The notes: generated from the letters alone by a model not told the origin. A stretch of DNA of 64,000 nucleotides from Riptortus pedestris (GCA_019009955.1 CM032231.1:40206001-40270000), one strand, 5' to 3'; positions 34,390 through 45,194 are shown, numbered from the stretch's first letter. Made by a program: numbers and translations.

Positions 34390-35295
34390 CTTGAGGTTGA
34401 ACTCATGACGGTTTTCAAAAACAAATTTCTTCAAATGTACATCGTTCTTGCCTAGGAAATGACGAAAATGAGGTCCGTTTAAAACTAAACACACACACAC
34501 ACACACACACGTCTGTTAACGAACTAGTGGGCACATACACATCATTTTTGAGTTATGAAACTCGATATTTACACGTTTTTTTGTAAAAATAAAAAAAAAC
34601 AAAGTTCGTTAACGTCTGAAATAGGAAGAGTAGGAAGAGAGTGGAGGATTTTGAACATTTGAAATACCACCTTCATTATACGTCTGGTCAAAACATTATA
34701 TAGAAACAATATTTTTCCACATTAAATATCTAAAAATGTTGTTATATAAGATTTTTCAACATAGTGATTATAAACAAGATATTTGCAATTGTTCAGTTTT
34801 CAGCCTTCAGTATACACCCCCCCCCCCACTCCTACTCGCTATTCTCTATCTTGAATATGAACCGAGATATTGGCATTTTTTTTAAATTTCGGCCGATAAC
34901 GTAAGACGGAGTTTCCAGCAAAAGCTAGTTCGGCCCTTTGCCGTAACTGTTTGGTTCTCGTATGGAGATTTCTCTATTGTATAACTTCACGTGGGAAATC
35001 TGCTTAGTTTACGCAGCCCCTGCGTGACGGACTTTTAATAATAAGCTGTTATATCATGCACCACTTATTCCAAACTTAAAAATATGTATGTCGAATTTTT
35101 CCGATCGAAAAACACTAAGCCAAAATAGAATCAATCTTTTTTAAATATTGATGCTCGCAAATTTTCGTCCAATACATATTTTTGTAACTCAAATCATCAG
35201 ATGATTAGTTAGAAATAGAGAATATATGGTGATATTACTAGTGTGTCATTGGTTGTCCGCAATTGGGAAATCTTCTTAGTTTATGCAGACTTTAA
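34390..35295 (+). mobile_element. HLE interrupted by a second HLE right half
   Basis: Left arm without the terminal palindrome, a CA core (34489-34510) instead of TA, and degraded internal blocks to CCCACTCCTACTCGCT (34840). Then an abrupt restart at ATTCTCTATCTTGAATATG runs to a perfect hairpin end CGCAGCCCCTGCGTGACGGA at 35030. Outer sequence resumes at AATAATAAGCTGTTATATCA and reaches a worn hairpin end near 35290. The outer continuation matches the element ending at 41122. Confidence 0.7.
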
Positions 35296-36385
35296 TTGTT
35301 CATTAAAAATTATCAATGACATTACTTATTTTGAGTACGATATACGGCTGGGGCGAACTCATTTTCGTAGTTCTGTTTATCATGAATGTTGCATACATTG
35401 CGTTGATTAACTTATATTACTATGAAGCAGCATTGCAACGTAGTTTTCATGCTTCAGTAAGTAACGATGCATGAGCAGAATCTCCTCTTTGGTCTGATTT
35501 TCCAGAACCTTTCATTCGACCCTAATATGGCATTCTGTTAACTTTTCTTAATGATAATGACAGACCGACCCACGTTCTACCTAAGTAATAGTACTAACTC
35601 CATATTAATAATACACGACGATTATTACACTTCTTTTCTTACCAGTTGTTCACCTTCAAGTAAATTTTCCTAATGACAGGTATTACTGGAGAAGACACTC
35701 TATTTTTTGCTAAAACCTCATATATTTAATAACTCCTGTAATACTGAATAATAATCTTCGCTCAACAACCTATAGGAATGACCCTAGGTCTGTCAATTGA
35801 TATGGTGGCAGCTCGGCGTTGATGCATTCCCGGCCATACTATGATAGCAGTTAATAAACCAATGTTACCTATTTCATAATTCGAATAGATGCTTAATTTA
35901 CTCACGATGCTGAGTGTCGATGAGGGGTGTGAATAGAAGACGTACCAAACAGACCGGCGGACACTAAATAGGATCGGAGAGTGTGAACTCAGAGTTTGAT
36001 CTTATAACCTCAAGCTTAGAAGCCCCAGGCCCTTTTCAACTTGATGTCTATTTCAATTGGACCATCTTCTCTAATAAATTTGAGTCTTTGTTGTGTGTGA
36101 TTGTGCGTGTGTATGCGTGCGAAACATCTTTAAAAAAAACTTCAGAGAACGGTAAAAAAAAACACAGTTAATAAATATTTTTTTACCTATGAATCGCCTC
36201 AAAATGTGTTATAATTTGTAAATAATTTTTCTTAAAGAGGAACGGTGCCAAAGCATATTTCTGTACCAGTAATAGTGACAGAGTAATTTACATGACCGTA
36301 TTTCTGCCACTCCAGCCCTCCCACCTCGGTGGTTAATGAACTTAGATTTATGTGTTCCAACAAAATTTCATATTCCGAATCAGAT
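35296..36385. other. Intergenic DNA, no feature recognised
   Basis: Nothing supportable. Confidence 0.4.
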
Positions 36386-36390
36386 AGATG

Positions 36391-36450
36391 CCGAATACTG
36401 GCCACAGGATTCCCTTACTCTCTCGCACTCTGCCACTTTCTCTATGCATG

Positions 36451-36518
<68 letters not shown>

Positions 36519-36578
36519 CATGCATAGAGAAAGTGGCAGAGTGAGAGAGAGTAAGGGAATCCTGTGGCCAGTATTCGG
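36391..36578. repeat. Large near-perfect palindrome around a TA core
   Basis: Two 65-base arms (36391-36455 and 36514-36578) differ at one position (CTCTCGCAC versus CTCTCTCAC complement) and enclose about 58 bases of TA, itself self-complementary, so all 188 bases can fold into one hairpin or cruciform. Arm ends are CCGAATACTGGCC on the left and its complement on the right. The right arm abuts the 40-bp minisatellite with no spacer. It is not related to HLE by eye. Confidence 0.95.
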
Positions 36579-37935
36579 AATAAAATAAAGCTAAGGAACC
36601 GTTAAAATAAAACTAAGGAATAAAATAAAGCTAAGTAACCGTTAAAATAAAACTAAGGAATAAAATAAAGCTAAGTAACCGTTAAAATAAAACTAAGGAA
36701 TAAAATAAAGCTAAGGAACCGTTAAAATAAAACTAAGGAATAAAATAAAGCTAAGGAACCGTTAAAATAAAACTAAGGAATAAAATAAAGCTAAGGAACC
36801 GTTAAAATAAAACTAAGGAATAAAATAAAGCTAAGTAACCGTTAAAATAAAACTAAGGAATAAAATAAAGCTAAGTAACCGTTAAAATAAAACTAAGGAA
36901 TAAAATAAAGCTAAGGAACCGTTAAAATAAAACTAAGGAATAAAATAAAGCTAAGGAACCTTTAAAATAAAACTAAGGAATAAAATAAAGCTAAGGAACC
37001 GTTAAAATAAAACTAAGGAATAAAATAAAGCTAAGGAACCGTTAAAATAAAACTAAGGAATAAAATAAAGCTAAGGAACCGTTAAAATAAAACTAAGGAA
37101 TAAAATAAAGCTAAGGAACCGTTAAAATAAAACTAAGGAATAAAATAAAGCTAAGGAACCGTTAAAATAAAACTAAGGAATAAAATAAAGCTAAGGAACC
37201 GTTAAAATAAAACTAAGGAATAAAATAAAGCTAAGGAACCGTTAAAATAAAACTAAGGAATAAAATAAAGCTAAGGAACCGTTAAAATAAAACTAATGAA
37301 TAAAATAAAGCTAAGGAACCGTTAAAATAAAACTAATGAATAAAATAAAGCTAAGAAACCGTTAAAATAAAACTAAGGAATAAAATAAAGCTAAGGAACC
37401 GTTAAAATAAAACTAAGGAATAAAATAAAGCTAAGGAACCGTTAAAATAAAACTAAGGAATAAAATAAAGCTAAGGAACCGTTAAAATAAAACTAAGGAA
37501 TAAAATAAAGCTAAGGAACCGTTAAAATAAAACTAAGGAATAAAATAAAGCTAAGGAACCGTTAAAATAAAACTAAGGAATAAAATAAAGCTAAGGAACC
37601 GTTAAAATAAAACTAAGGAATAAAATAAAGCTAAGGAACCGTTAAAATAAAACTAAGGAATAAAATAAAGCTAAGGAACCGTTAAAATAAAACTAAGGAA
37701 TAAAATAAAGCTAAGGAACCGTTAAAATAAAACTAAGGAATAAAATAAAGCTAAGGAACCGTTAAAATAAAACTAAGGAATAAAATAAAGCTAAGGAACC
37801 GTTAAAATAAAACTAAGGAATAAAATAAAGCTAAGGAACCGTTAAAATAAAACTAAGGAATAAAATAAAGCTAAGGAACCGTTAAAATAAAACTAAGGAA
37901 TAAAATAAAGCTAAGGAACCGTTAAAATAAAACTA
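36579..37935 (-). repeat. 40-bp minisatellite derived from a LINE 3' tail, about 34 copies
   Basis: The 40-base unit consists of two similar 20-base halves (GTTAAAATAAAACTAAGGAA and TAAAATAAAGCTAAGGAACC). Copies are almost identical; variants such as CTAAGTAACC cluster at the left edge and ACTAATGAA near 37295-37340. The last unit passes smoothly into the sequence at 37935, which matches a LINE 3' UTR. The second copy of that UTR (61738-61895) holds only one or two partial units, so the array is an expansion of the LINE 3' terminal repeat. Confidence 0.95.
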
Positions 37936-38095
37936 TGTAAAACTATAATTTTTGCGACAAATCCTGGCTTGAGGATGATGAAAGTCTAAGGCACAAGTCA
38001 AATTTAATAATATTATGTTTAAAGCAAAAGCCAATTTTAATAACACAAAAAGCAACTTTTGTTATTTGCAAGTCTGCCTAAACACAAATAGAAAA
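37935..38095 (-). mobile_element. LINE 3' UTR fragment
   Basis: CTATAATTTTTGCGACAAAT, CCTGGCTTGAGGATGATG and AAAGTCTAAGGCACAAG match 61830-61892 with few differences. There this text follows the pol C-terminus of a minus-strand LINE. It supplies orientation for the adjoining minisatellite. Confidence 0.7.
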
Positions 38096-38267
38096 TGAAA
38101 TATCGGGTATTTTTTATTCAGGTTTCCCTTACAACCCCCACTCCTGCTCTATCTGCCGGACTGAATTGTGAATCTAAACCATCCAGGGCGTCACCCAAAC
38201 GCATACAAAAAAATCATTCAAATTGGTCCAGCCTTTTAGGAAGAGTTCAGTCACACAGGTACAGTAG

Positions 38268-38323
<56 letters not shown>

Positions 38324-38760
38324 TACGGCATAGACACAGGTGAAAAACAAAAAAATTGAAAAATTTGAGCTAGTAGTCACACGACTACTATGTTGGTCAC
38401 GGACCAACATTTTAGTGTGTGCTACCTCGGGTAATAGAGTATATACCGAAAAAGAAGTAAATCAAAATGAAATACTTTAGAAGGTGAAACGCCTTTTCAT
38501 TGATGCTGACATCCGTTTAACATCTTGCTTCTCTCATTCAGCCCCATTCAATCTCCTCTTGGACGGAAAATGGAAAATAAAAAGATTCTTTTAGCCTTCC
38601 TCAAGGTTTCAGGATCCTCATTTACTTGTTGAAATATATATATTTATTTATTCAAAATGTTTCATAAATTACAGAACGAAATGTGGAACCTGCTCATGTG
38701 GAGCTTCAGAATCTAAGACATTTTTCTGCCGATACCATTTGTGTCTACTCGTCGCATTTC
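38096..38760. other. Intergenic DNA with a TA microsatellite
   Basis: A TA tract runs from about 38273 to 38321. Flanking frames (YIYIYI) are artefacts. GTAGTCACACGACTACTATG and GTTGGTCACGGACCAAC near 38375-38409 are small perfect inverted repeats. Confidence 0.5.
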
Positions 38761-38762
38761 CC

Positions 38763-39225
38763 ACTCTCTGCCGCTCAAGCGGTCGCAATTATCGCTTGAT
38801 CGTAACCAAAGTCCACATTTAAACGTTTAATGTAAAAAGAAAGATCAAGTTTGTTAATGGCTGAAATTGGACTAGTGGGAGGGCGGGGGCTTAGAGGGGG
38901 AGAATTTCGGAAATCATAATATCTCCGATAATGTGCGTTAGATAAAATTTGTATAAGGCCAATCGTATTGAAAATTTAATGTTCTATAACTTTTGTTATG
39001 TACACTTTTTCACTATCTTGATTATTAACCGAGATATTTGCATTTTTTTAGTTTTCAGGCCACTGTATACCAACAATATGCTAATATGTTATGAAGTACT
39101 TTATTTGAAGCCTAAATACCAAATATTGTTCTCACTGGACTTTTACGTTTTGAGATAAATGAAAATACGTAACGGAAGTGGGAAATCTGGTTAGTTAACA
39201 CAGCCCCTGCGTGACGGAATTTTTT
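38763..39225 (+). mobile_element. HLE lacking its left arm and core
   Basis: Starts at CCGCTCAAGCGGTCGCAATT. G-run and internal blocks follow, and the hairpin end ACACAGCCCCTGCGTGACGG closes it near 39218. The subterminal part matches the variant ending at 55446. Confidence 0.75.
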
Positions 39226-39349
39226 AAATTCCGTTAAAATACATCTAAATTGGTTATATAACTACTGGTCAATGATTAAGAAGAATTGTTTAGTAATTAT
39301 ATATCACTGATATGTATGTCACTTGATACATTATTGTGATGTGTTAAAC

Positions 39350-39352
<3 letters not shown>

Positions 39353-39398
<46 letters not shown>

Positions 39399-39450
39399 TT
39401 ACGTGGGAAATCTGCCTAATTTACGCAGAACGTCTGTGATAAAGTTTTTC
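39353..39450 (+). mobile_element. TA tract joined to an HLE right-end remnant
   Basis: A TA tract (39353-39395) is followed by ACGTGGGAAATCTGCCTAAT and TTACGCAGAACGTCTGTGAT, a mutated hairpin end. Confidence 0.6.
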
Positions 39451-39485
39451 CTTTTCACAGCAGCGTTGTTGGTAGAGAAGAATAT

Positions 39486-39709
39486 TTTTACTTGGAGAGA
39501 GAAAAAGACGTCCAATTCTTCACAAATTCTTATTTCAGCGCTATACGCTTTCGAAGACTATTGTCTCCATCTTCAGATGCAGCGCTTCAGCATGCGCTCA
39601 TTGGGAAAGACAACAAGTGACTCAAGCTGAGACAAGTCTTCGAAAGCGCTTACCGCTGAAATAAAAAAATTGTCCAGAATTGGACGTCTTTTTCACCCTC
39701 CAAGTTTTT
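39486..39709 (-). mobile_element. Penelope-like foldback with hammerhead-like motif
   Basis: Two roughly 80-base arms (39486-39567 and 39629-39709), about 85 percent complementary, enclose a 61-base loop. On the minus strand the left arm and loop give CTGAAGA, a GAGAC/GTCTT stem with a short loop, then CGAAAGCG (39576-39549). The right arm on the plus strand has the matching GAGACAAGTCTTCGAAAGCG without the CTGANGA box. ATTTCAGCG/CGCTGAAAT and GACGTCCAATTC recur in both arms. Confidence 0.6.
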
Positions 39710-39985
39710 CTTTTCATTAATATTCTATTTAAATAATTATGTATATAACAAATAAAGTTTTAATTTCATTTCAATGTTATCTTTTAGCAGATTTCACTTA
39801 AGGGAAATCAGCTAATGAGGTTGTACTCATGACGCGATTTTCGAAATTATTCTTCTAATGTACATTGATCCTACCTAAGAGATGACGAAAATGTGAGCCG
39901 TTCAAATTTGTATATATACACGTATTTGTCTGTTACCGCTCTAGCGATCGCAATTATTGTTTGATCACTACGGAACTCGATATTA

Positions 39986-40439
39986 AAAAGTCCGTCACGC
40001 TGATTTCCCACGTGAAGTTTTACCGTAGACAAATCTGCCCAATAACAACTGTAGTAATAAGGGATCTCTAAACCTATTCACGAGGGACGAACGGCAGCCA
40101 GACCTCTCGGCGGAAAGTACCAAACAGCAGACTCCTGCCAACCACACACAGAATAGAAAGGCAAATATCTCGATTAATATTCAAGATACAGAATAAATGT
40201 ATAGAACAATATTTATAGTAAATGTAATTTGCAATAAGATTGATTCCTATACAATTTTTCGATCCGACGCATGATAACGGAGATATTTCAAATTTTCAAA
40301 AATCCCCCTTCTAAGCCCCCCCCCTCCCACTGGTCCGATTTCAGCCATTAACGAACTTGATCTTCCTTTTTACATAAAACGATTAAATTCCGAGGTTGGT
40401 AACGATCAAACAAAAATTGCGACCGCTAGAGCGTTAACA

Positions 40440-40487
<48 letters not shown>

Positions 40488-40614
40488 ATTTTGAACGGAC
40501 CTCATTTTCGTCATCTCCTGGGTAGGATCGATGGACATTTAAAGAAATTTTTTGAAACTCGCGTCATGAGTACGACCTCAATAGCTGATTTCCCATAGGG
40601 GAAATCTGCTAAAA
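39986..40614 (-). mobile_element. HLE (inner), near-complete
   Basis: Hairpin end AAAAAGTCCGTCACGC is directly fused to TGATTTCCCACGTG, deleting one hairpin arm. Internal blocks, a C-run, a TA core (40443-40483) and a palindrome end TTTCCCATAGGGGAAATC, CTGCTAAAA follow. Confidence 0.85.
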
Positions 40615-40778
40615 GTAAGATCAGGTTCGTTTAGAGGGGAAAATTCGAACCTCCTTTATTGTTGTCGGATTGAAAAATTGTATAAAAGTAATCTTATTGC
40701 AAATTGAATGATCTGTAAATATTATTTTATACATATTTTCTGTCTTATGAATATTAACCGAGATATTTGGTTTTTTTT

Positions 40779-40880
40779 TATTATTTATTAACGTCCATCT
40801 TTTGCAACTAAGGCTAATTGGGACGGGTTACCTACAGGTTACCACCCTTTTCTAGCCAGGGTGGGACTTAGGATGTTATT
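40779..40880 (-). mobile_element. SINE 3' part inserted in HLE
   Basis: Tail TTATTATTTATTAACGTCCA and body GGGACGGGTTACCTACAGG, ACCACCCTTTTCTAGCCAGG. Truncated before the head. Confidence 0.85.
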
Positions 40881-41122
40881 TGGGTTTTATAGTTTTATGC
40901 TTTCAGCAATCCCCCACTACTACTCACGTCATATTAATAATAAGCTGTTATATCATGAACTATTTCATTCCAAGATTTAATACCACGTATACCCCCTACT
41001 TCTTATCTTCTAAAGTAGACTTCGAAATAGAGAATATATAGTGAGATAAAGCAACTAGTGTGTCATACCAGAATGTGGGAAATGTGCTTAGTTTACGCAG
41101 CTCCTGCGTGATGGAATTTATT

Positions 41123-41618
41123 TTTTATTTATTCGTTCCTTTCCAATGCGTAACCTCCAGAACCAATCAAAGTTTCGTATATCATCGAAGAGAGGTTGTT
41201 GAATGACACAGGATTCCTGTAGTTCATTGAAGCATGTTGTGTGCTATGGATCTGTTCAGGATTTATCGAATGAACGTTAAGCTGTGAGCTATCATGGCGT
41301 CGGAGTAAAAATGAGTTGAAGGGGCTTTATGAAGGAAGTTGCTTGACAGGTGGACGAGGAGGCGGAACTTTGACTCGGCCGGTGGGGAAGTTTTTGATTA
41401 GGTTTCCCTGGAGCAGGGGAAAGCACTCTCATGTAGCTAGTCAGTTCGAGTCGAGCTGATGTCTGTCTGGGGATCTGTGTAACTCACCGGTGGCTAAGGT
41501 TTTTTCTTCTTCTTCGGTTGATTTATCTGGTTGTTTTCTTGAATTATTCCCTGTTGTCAACGTTGGCATGTCACATAAGTCTATTTATTACTCTGTCTTT
41601 ACACAAACATGCCTATGA
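41123..41618. other. GC-richer unique stretch, possible host promoter or exon
   Basis: Between two HLEs lies sequence with less A/T, purine-rich GGTGGACGAGGAGGCGGAAC (41350-41369), and TCAGTT at 41441-41446 resembling an arthropod initiator, followed by GAGTCGAGCTGATG. No long frame or matching repeat is seen. The promoter idea is speculative. Confidence 0.2.
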
Positions 41619-42086
41619 AAAAAGTCCGTCACGCAGGGGCTGCGTAAACTAAGCAGATTTCCCACGTGAAGTTTTACAATAGAGAAATTTCAGAATAGAG
41701 AGTCAAACAGTTACGGGAACGGCCCGAACTAGCTCTTGACGGAAACTCACGACTTGACCCGAAGTTAGCCGATCTCATCTCAGAAGCTGAAAACAGAAAA
41801 ATGCAAATATCTCGGTTAATATTCAAGATAGAGAATAAATGTATATAACAATATTTATAGTAAATTTAATTTGCAATACTGTTAGTTTTATACAATTTTT
41901 CGATCCGATGCATAATAACGGAGATATTTCGAATTTTTGAAAACCCCCCCTCTAAACCCCCCCCCCCCCCTCCCACTGGTTCGATTTCAGCCGTTAACGA
42001 ACTTGATCTTCCTTTTTACATAAAACGATTAAATACCGAGTTTGGTGACGATTAAACAAAAATTGCGACCGCTAGAGTGTTAACAG

Positions 42087-42152
<66 letters not shown>

Positions 42153-42276
42153 TTGAACGGACCTCATTTTCGTCATCTCCTGGGTAGGATCGATGGACAT
42201 TTGAGGAAATTTTTCGAAAATCGCGTCATGAGTACGACCTCAATAGCTGATTTCCCTTAAGGGAAATCTGCTAAAA
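41619..42276 (-). mobile_element. HLE, complete and well preserved
   Basis: Intact hairpin end AAAAGTCCGTCACGCAGGGG and intact palindrome end with GCTAAAA. All internal blocks are present, with a 13-C run near 41958 and a TA core 42090-42148. A good reference copy for the short subfamily (about 655 bp). Confidence 0.9.
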
Positions 42277-42389
42277 ACAACACATGCACTCAACCACGCA
42301 CCAAGACACACAGATGATCTTCCCCAATTAATATTTTGATTACTGATTGGGACAAGACATTTTTTTGAACAAATTAAGGGTAAAATATT

Positions 42390-42485
42390 CCCCTTAAGGT
42401 AAATCAGCTATATGAGTATGGACTCATGAAGCGAATATTGAAAAAGTTCCTCAAATACCCCTTGATCCTCACTAGTGGATGACGA
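42390..42485 (+). mobile_element. HLE palindrome-end arm, degenerate
   Basis: CCCCTTAAGGTAAATCAGCT, GACTCATGAAGCGAATATTG and CTAGTGGATGACGA match the left arm up to the point where an opposite-strand HLE begins. Confidence 0.65.
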
Positions 42486-42740
42486 AAAAGTCCGTCTCGC
42501 TGGATCTGAGTTAACTAAGGACATTTCCCACGTATTTTGCATTTATCTTAAAAAGTAAGTGTTCAATGAGATCAATATTTGGTATTTAAGTTTAAAATAA
42601 AGTGTTTCATTTTGTAACAGAGTATTGTTTATGTGACATTGGTAAGAATGAGGTTTTACTGAAGGCTCAAAATTAAAAAAAAAATACTAATATCTCAGTT
42701 AATATTGAAGCTAGAGAATAAATGTATATAACAACATTGT
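42483..42740 (-). mobile_element. HLE hairpin-end arm, head-to-head with the previous one
   Basis: AAAAAGTCCGTCTCGCTGGA, GAGTTAACTAAGGACATTTC and the GGTATTTAAG...CTCAGTTAATATTGAAG blocks. The left part of the element is lost after ATAACAACATTG. Confidence 0.65.
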
Positions 42741-43391
42741 GGTACTCATTTCCTTAGCACTTCTAACGTAAATATTCCTCGCAGTTCTAATTCTCAAAAC
42801 TAAAAAAAAAAATAAGATTCCACACTAAATGTTTTCACTTTTTTTTTCTAATAGGTGTTGTTTGAACTAAGTTATTAAATTGTTCTTCAATATTTTGATT
42901 TTATCAATGATTCCTTTCAAACTTTCAAAGCACCACACCTTCCACAAATATTTTAATCTTTAATGAAAGAACTAAATTTATATATATATATAAGAATGTT
43001 AAGAAAAATATTAAGTCCTTTAATTCATCCCCAACGAAGTTTCGAGTGTCCGCCTTTCGTCCCTTGGGTTATTCAATACAAATTTAGAAAAAAAGTTTGT
43101 TAGGTACATTGTTTTATGCCTTTTCCACTATTTAAGTAATTAAAAGTTTTTGTTCTGCTCACAGCCATTGATTTCATTTAAAAAACAATCCTTAAATATA
43201 TGAAATATATTATATAATCGATTCGTCTTATAGCTATAATTGGCTAAAAACGTTTTAGCAAGTCGTTTAAATAAGTTGAGTGAGGTAATTATAGAGCTAC
43301 ATGAGGGAATTTTTATGGCTTTATGCCTCAAAAAACATTATTAAATAATAAATGGTCAGTGTATAAATCTAATGAATATATTTTCACACAC

Positions 43392-43438
<47 letters not shown>

Positions 43439-43914
43439 TATACACACACACACACACTCACGTACATACAAGTATCTAATTGCATGAATCATCTCTCTCA
43501 ATTACTTTACGAAATTATGTTTATATTGTTTCAGGTAAATGGATTGCTGAGTGTTCCATTAGTGTAGGTTAGTCACATTGAATATCTAGCTTATTGCTTC
43601 TTGGTTTTTGTGGGAAATATTGCCAGTTTTTCTGTTTACATTTTTATTTTATTGTTCTTTGCACAAGCTAGTCTAGCACAGTGCACATTCAACTTAAGTT
43701 AATAGCCATGAGTACCCTTTTTACCTGGATACAGAATACATAAGTAGATAATGTTTACTTACTTCCTAACGCTACGGGACCTGAGCTACTAACATCCCTC
43801 GCCTTGACAATTCCATCTTAGCTCATTAATTACAAATGTATAACCTGTACAAATACAACTACATATTATTACGGAACAAATAGTTCAACAATAGTTACAT
43901 GTAATCAATATTTA

Positions 43915-43966
<52 letters not shown>

Positions 43967-44080
43967 ATGCATACATATAAAGTGACAGAAGCAATGCAAG
44001 TGCGGTTAATTTAAGTTTTGTATTCTATAATCCAGTTTGTATTTGTACTAATGGAATTGTTCAGTTATATAATATTGTTT

Positions 44081-44129
<49 letters not shown>

Positions 44130-45080
44130 TATATATAATACATTACATATATATATCATAAAAATAGAATATCATATCATTTATTTTATATAAAAAGTAA
44201 GAAATTGTCTATTTATATAATAAAAACATATAATATATGTTTATTTTATATTATAAAGGATGAAATTGTTTTATTTTAGTAGCGTATTATATATTAAAAA
44301 TAAGGCCCAAGCAACATAAAAAACACGTAACAAAGTAAAAAAATGCAAAAAATAAATTAAACAGTACAAATCTCAGAAAACAATACAGCATCATAACATA
44401 TACCACAGTCATTGTAGTTGCTAATATACGGCGCTAATAACCTAGTAGTTGAACGTCTAAACCCAATTCTATTCTAAAGTAACCTCTACAATCCATCTTC
44501 CAGATTATTTTTTGTTTAACTAAATACTCCTTTTGACATTCGAACTGAGAAATCCCGGAATTAAAATATAATTCCACGAAAAAGCGAAAACAAGTTACCG
44601 GTTACTTAAATATTGCCTTCTTTTAAAAAAGATATTACTTAAAAAAAAATCTGAAACAACAAAAAATGAATCTAAATATTAATAACTTAGCACTGAACAT
44701 AGTTATTTCAACATTTAGCTCAATGAGTTTCTTTCCTAGTTAGAAAAACACCACTTTTAAATTTATCACTAACTTGATAAAATAGAAACATTCATGGACA
44801 AATTACAGTCATTTCAGATTTAAATCAGCTTTCTCAAAATTAATGGAGTAAAATTATTGATCGTGTATTTAGTCCTTTACATGAATGAAATAAAGAGTGT
44901 AAATCAAGTCTTGATGCATATGATTGAAGGAAAAGATGAAATATTTGGAATAAAGTATCTCAGAACCATAATAATATTCTGTAAAAAGTAGACAATAGGA
45001 TGTAAAAGATAAGAGGTCTCGATGAGTAGGTTATTTGGAAAGAAGTACCTCTGTTGAAGGTAGATGAAATGAACAGAGGA
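42741..45080. other. Intergenic DNA with several TA microsatellites
   Basis: TA tracts near 43393-43442 (followed by CA), 43921-43963 and 44086-44138. The inverted-looking TTATTTTATATAAAAAGTAAG region near 44180-44270 is simple AT repetition. No gene is recognised. Confidence 0.5.
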
Positions 45081-45084
45081 GAGT

Positions 45085-45165
45085 GTCCAACCACGAGGGA
45101 GACCAAAGAAGATTTGGGTTGACATAGTGGACAGGTGAGCCATCGTCCGTGACGATATGGAAGGA
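45085..45165 (+). pseudogene. LINE pol C-terminal scrap (RGRPKK motif)
   Basis: The plus strand reads QPRGRPKKIWVDIVD followed by a stop and IVRDDMEGEGW. RGRPKKxW is the signature of the last part of RTE-like endonuclease/reverse transcriptase proteins. The fragment is short and closely followed by another LINE's end. The 99-codon frame on the opposite strand (45203-44904) is a shadow. Confidence 0.6.
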
Positions 45166-45194
45166 GAAGGCTGGTAATGGTGGCTAAAGGACTG

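Larger units (their letters stand above)
39784..41122 (+). mobile_element. HLE (outer) hosting an HLE and a SINE
   Basis: The left end TTTTAGCAGATTTCACTTAA and core TATATATACACGTAT lead to CGGAACTCGATATT, where an opposite-strand HLE interrupts (39986-40614). Outer sequence resumes at GATCAGGTTCGTTTAGAGGG, is interrupted again by a SINE (40779-40880), and ends at a hairpin variant GCAGCTCCTGCGTGATGGAA near 41120. About 18 outer bases at the first junction are missing. Confidence 0.8.

Noticed and set aside
36579..37935. Telomeric or centromeric satellite
   Set aside because: The array continues into a LINE 3' UTR and its unit is the LINE tail; it does not resemble telomere repeats.
41619..42276. 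HLE as a canonical Helitron with CTRR 3' end
   Set aside because: The base string after the hairpin is GACGGACTTTT, not CTRR, and the other end is palindromic rather than TC; a Helentron-type relationship fits better but is unproven.
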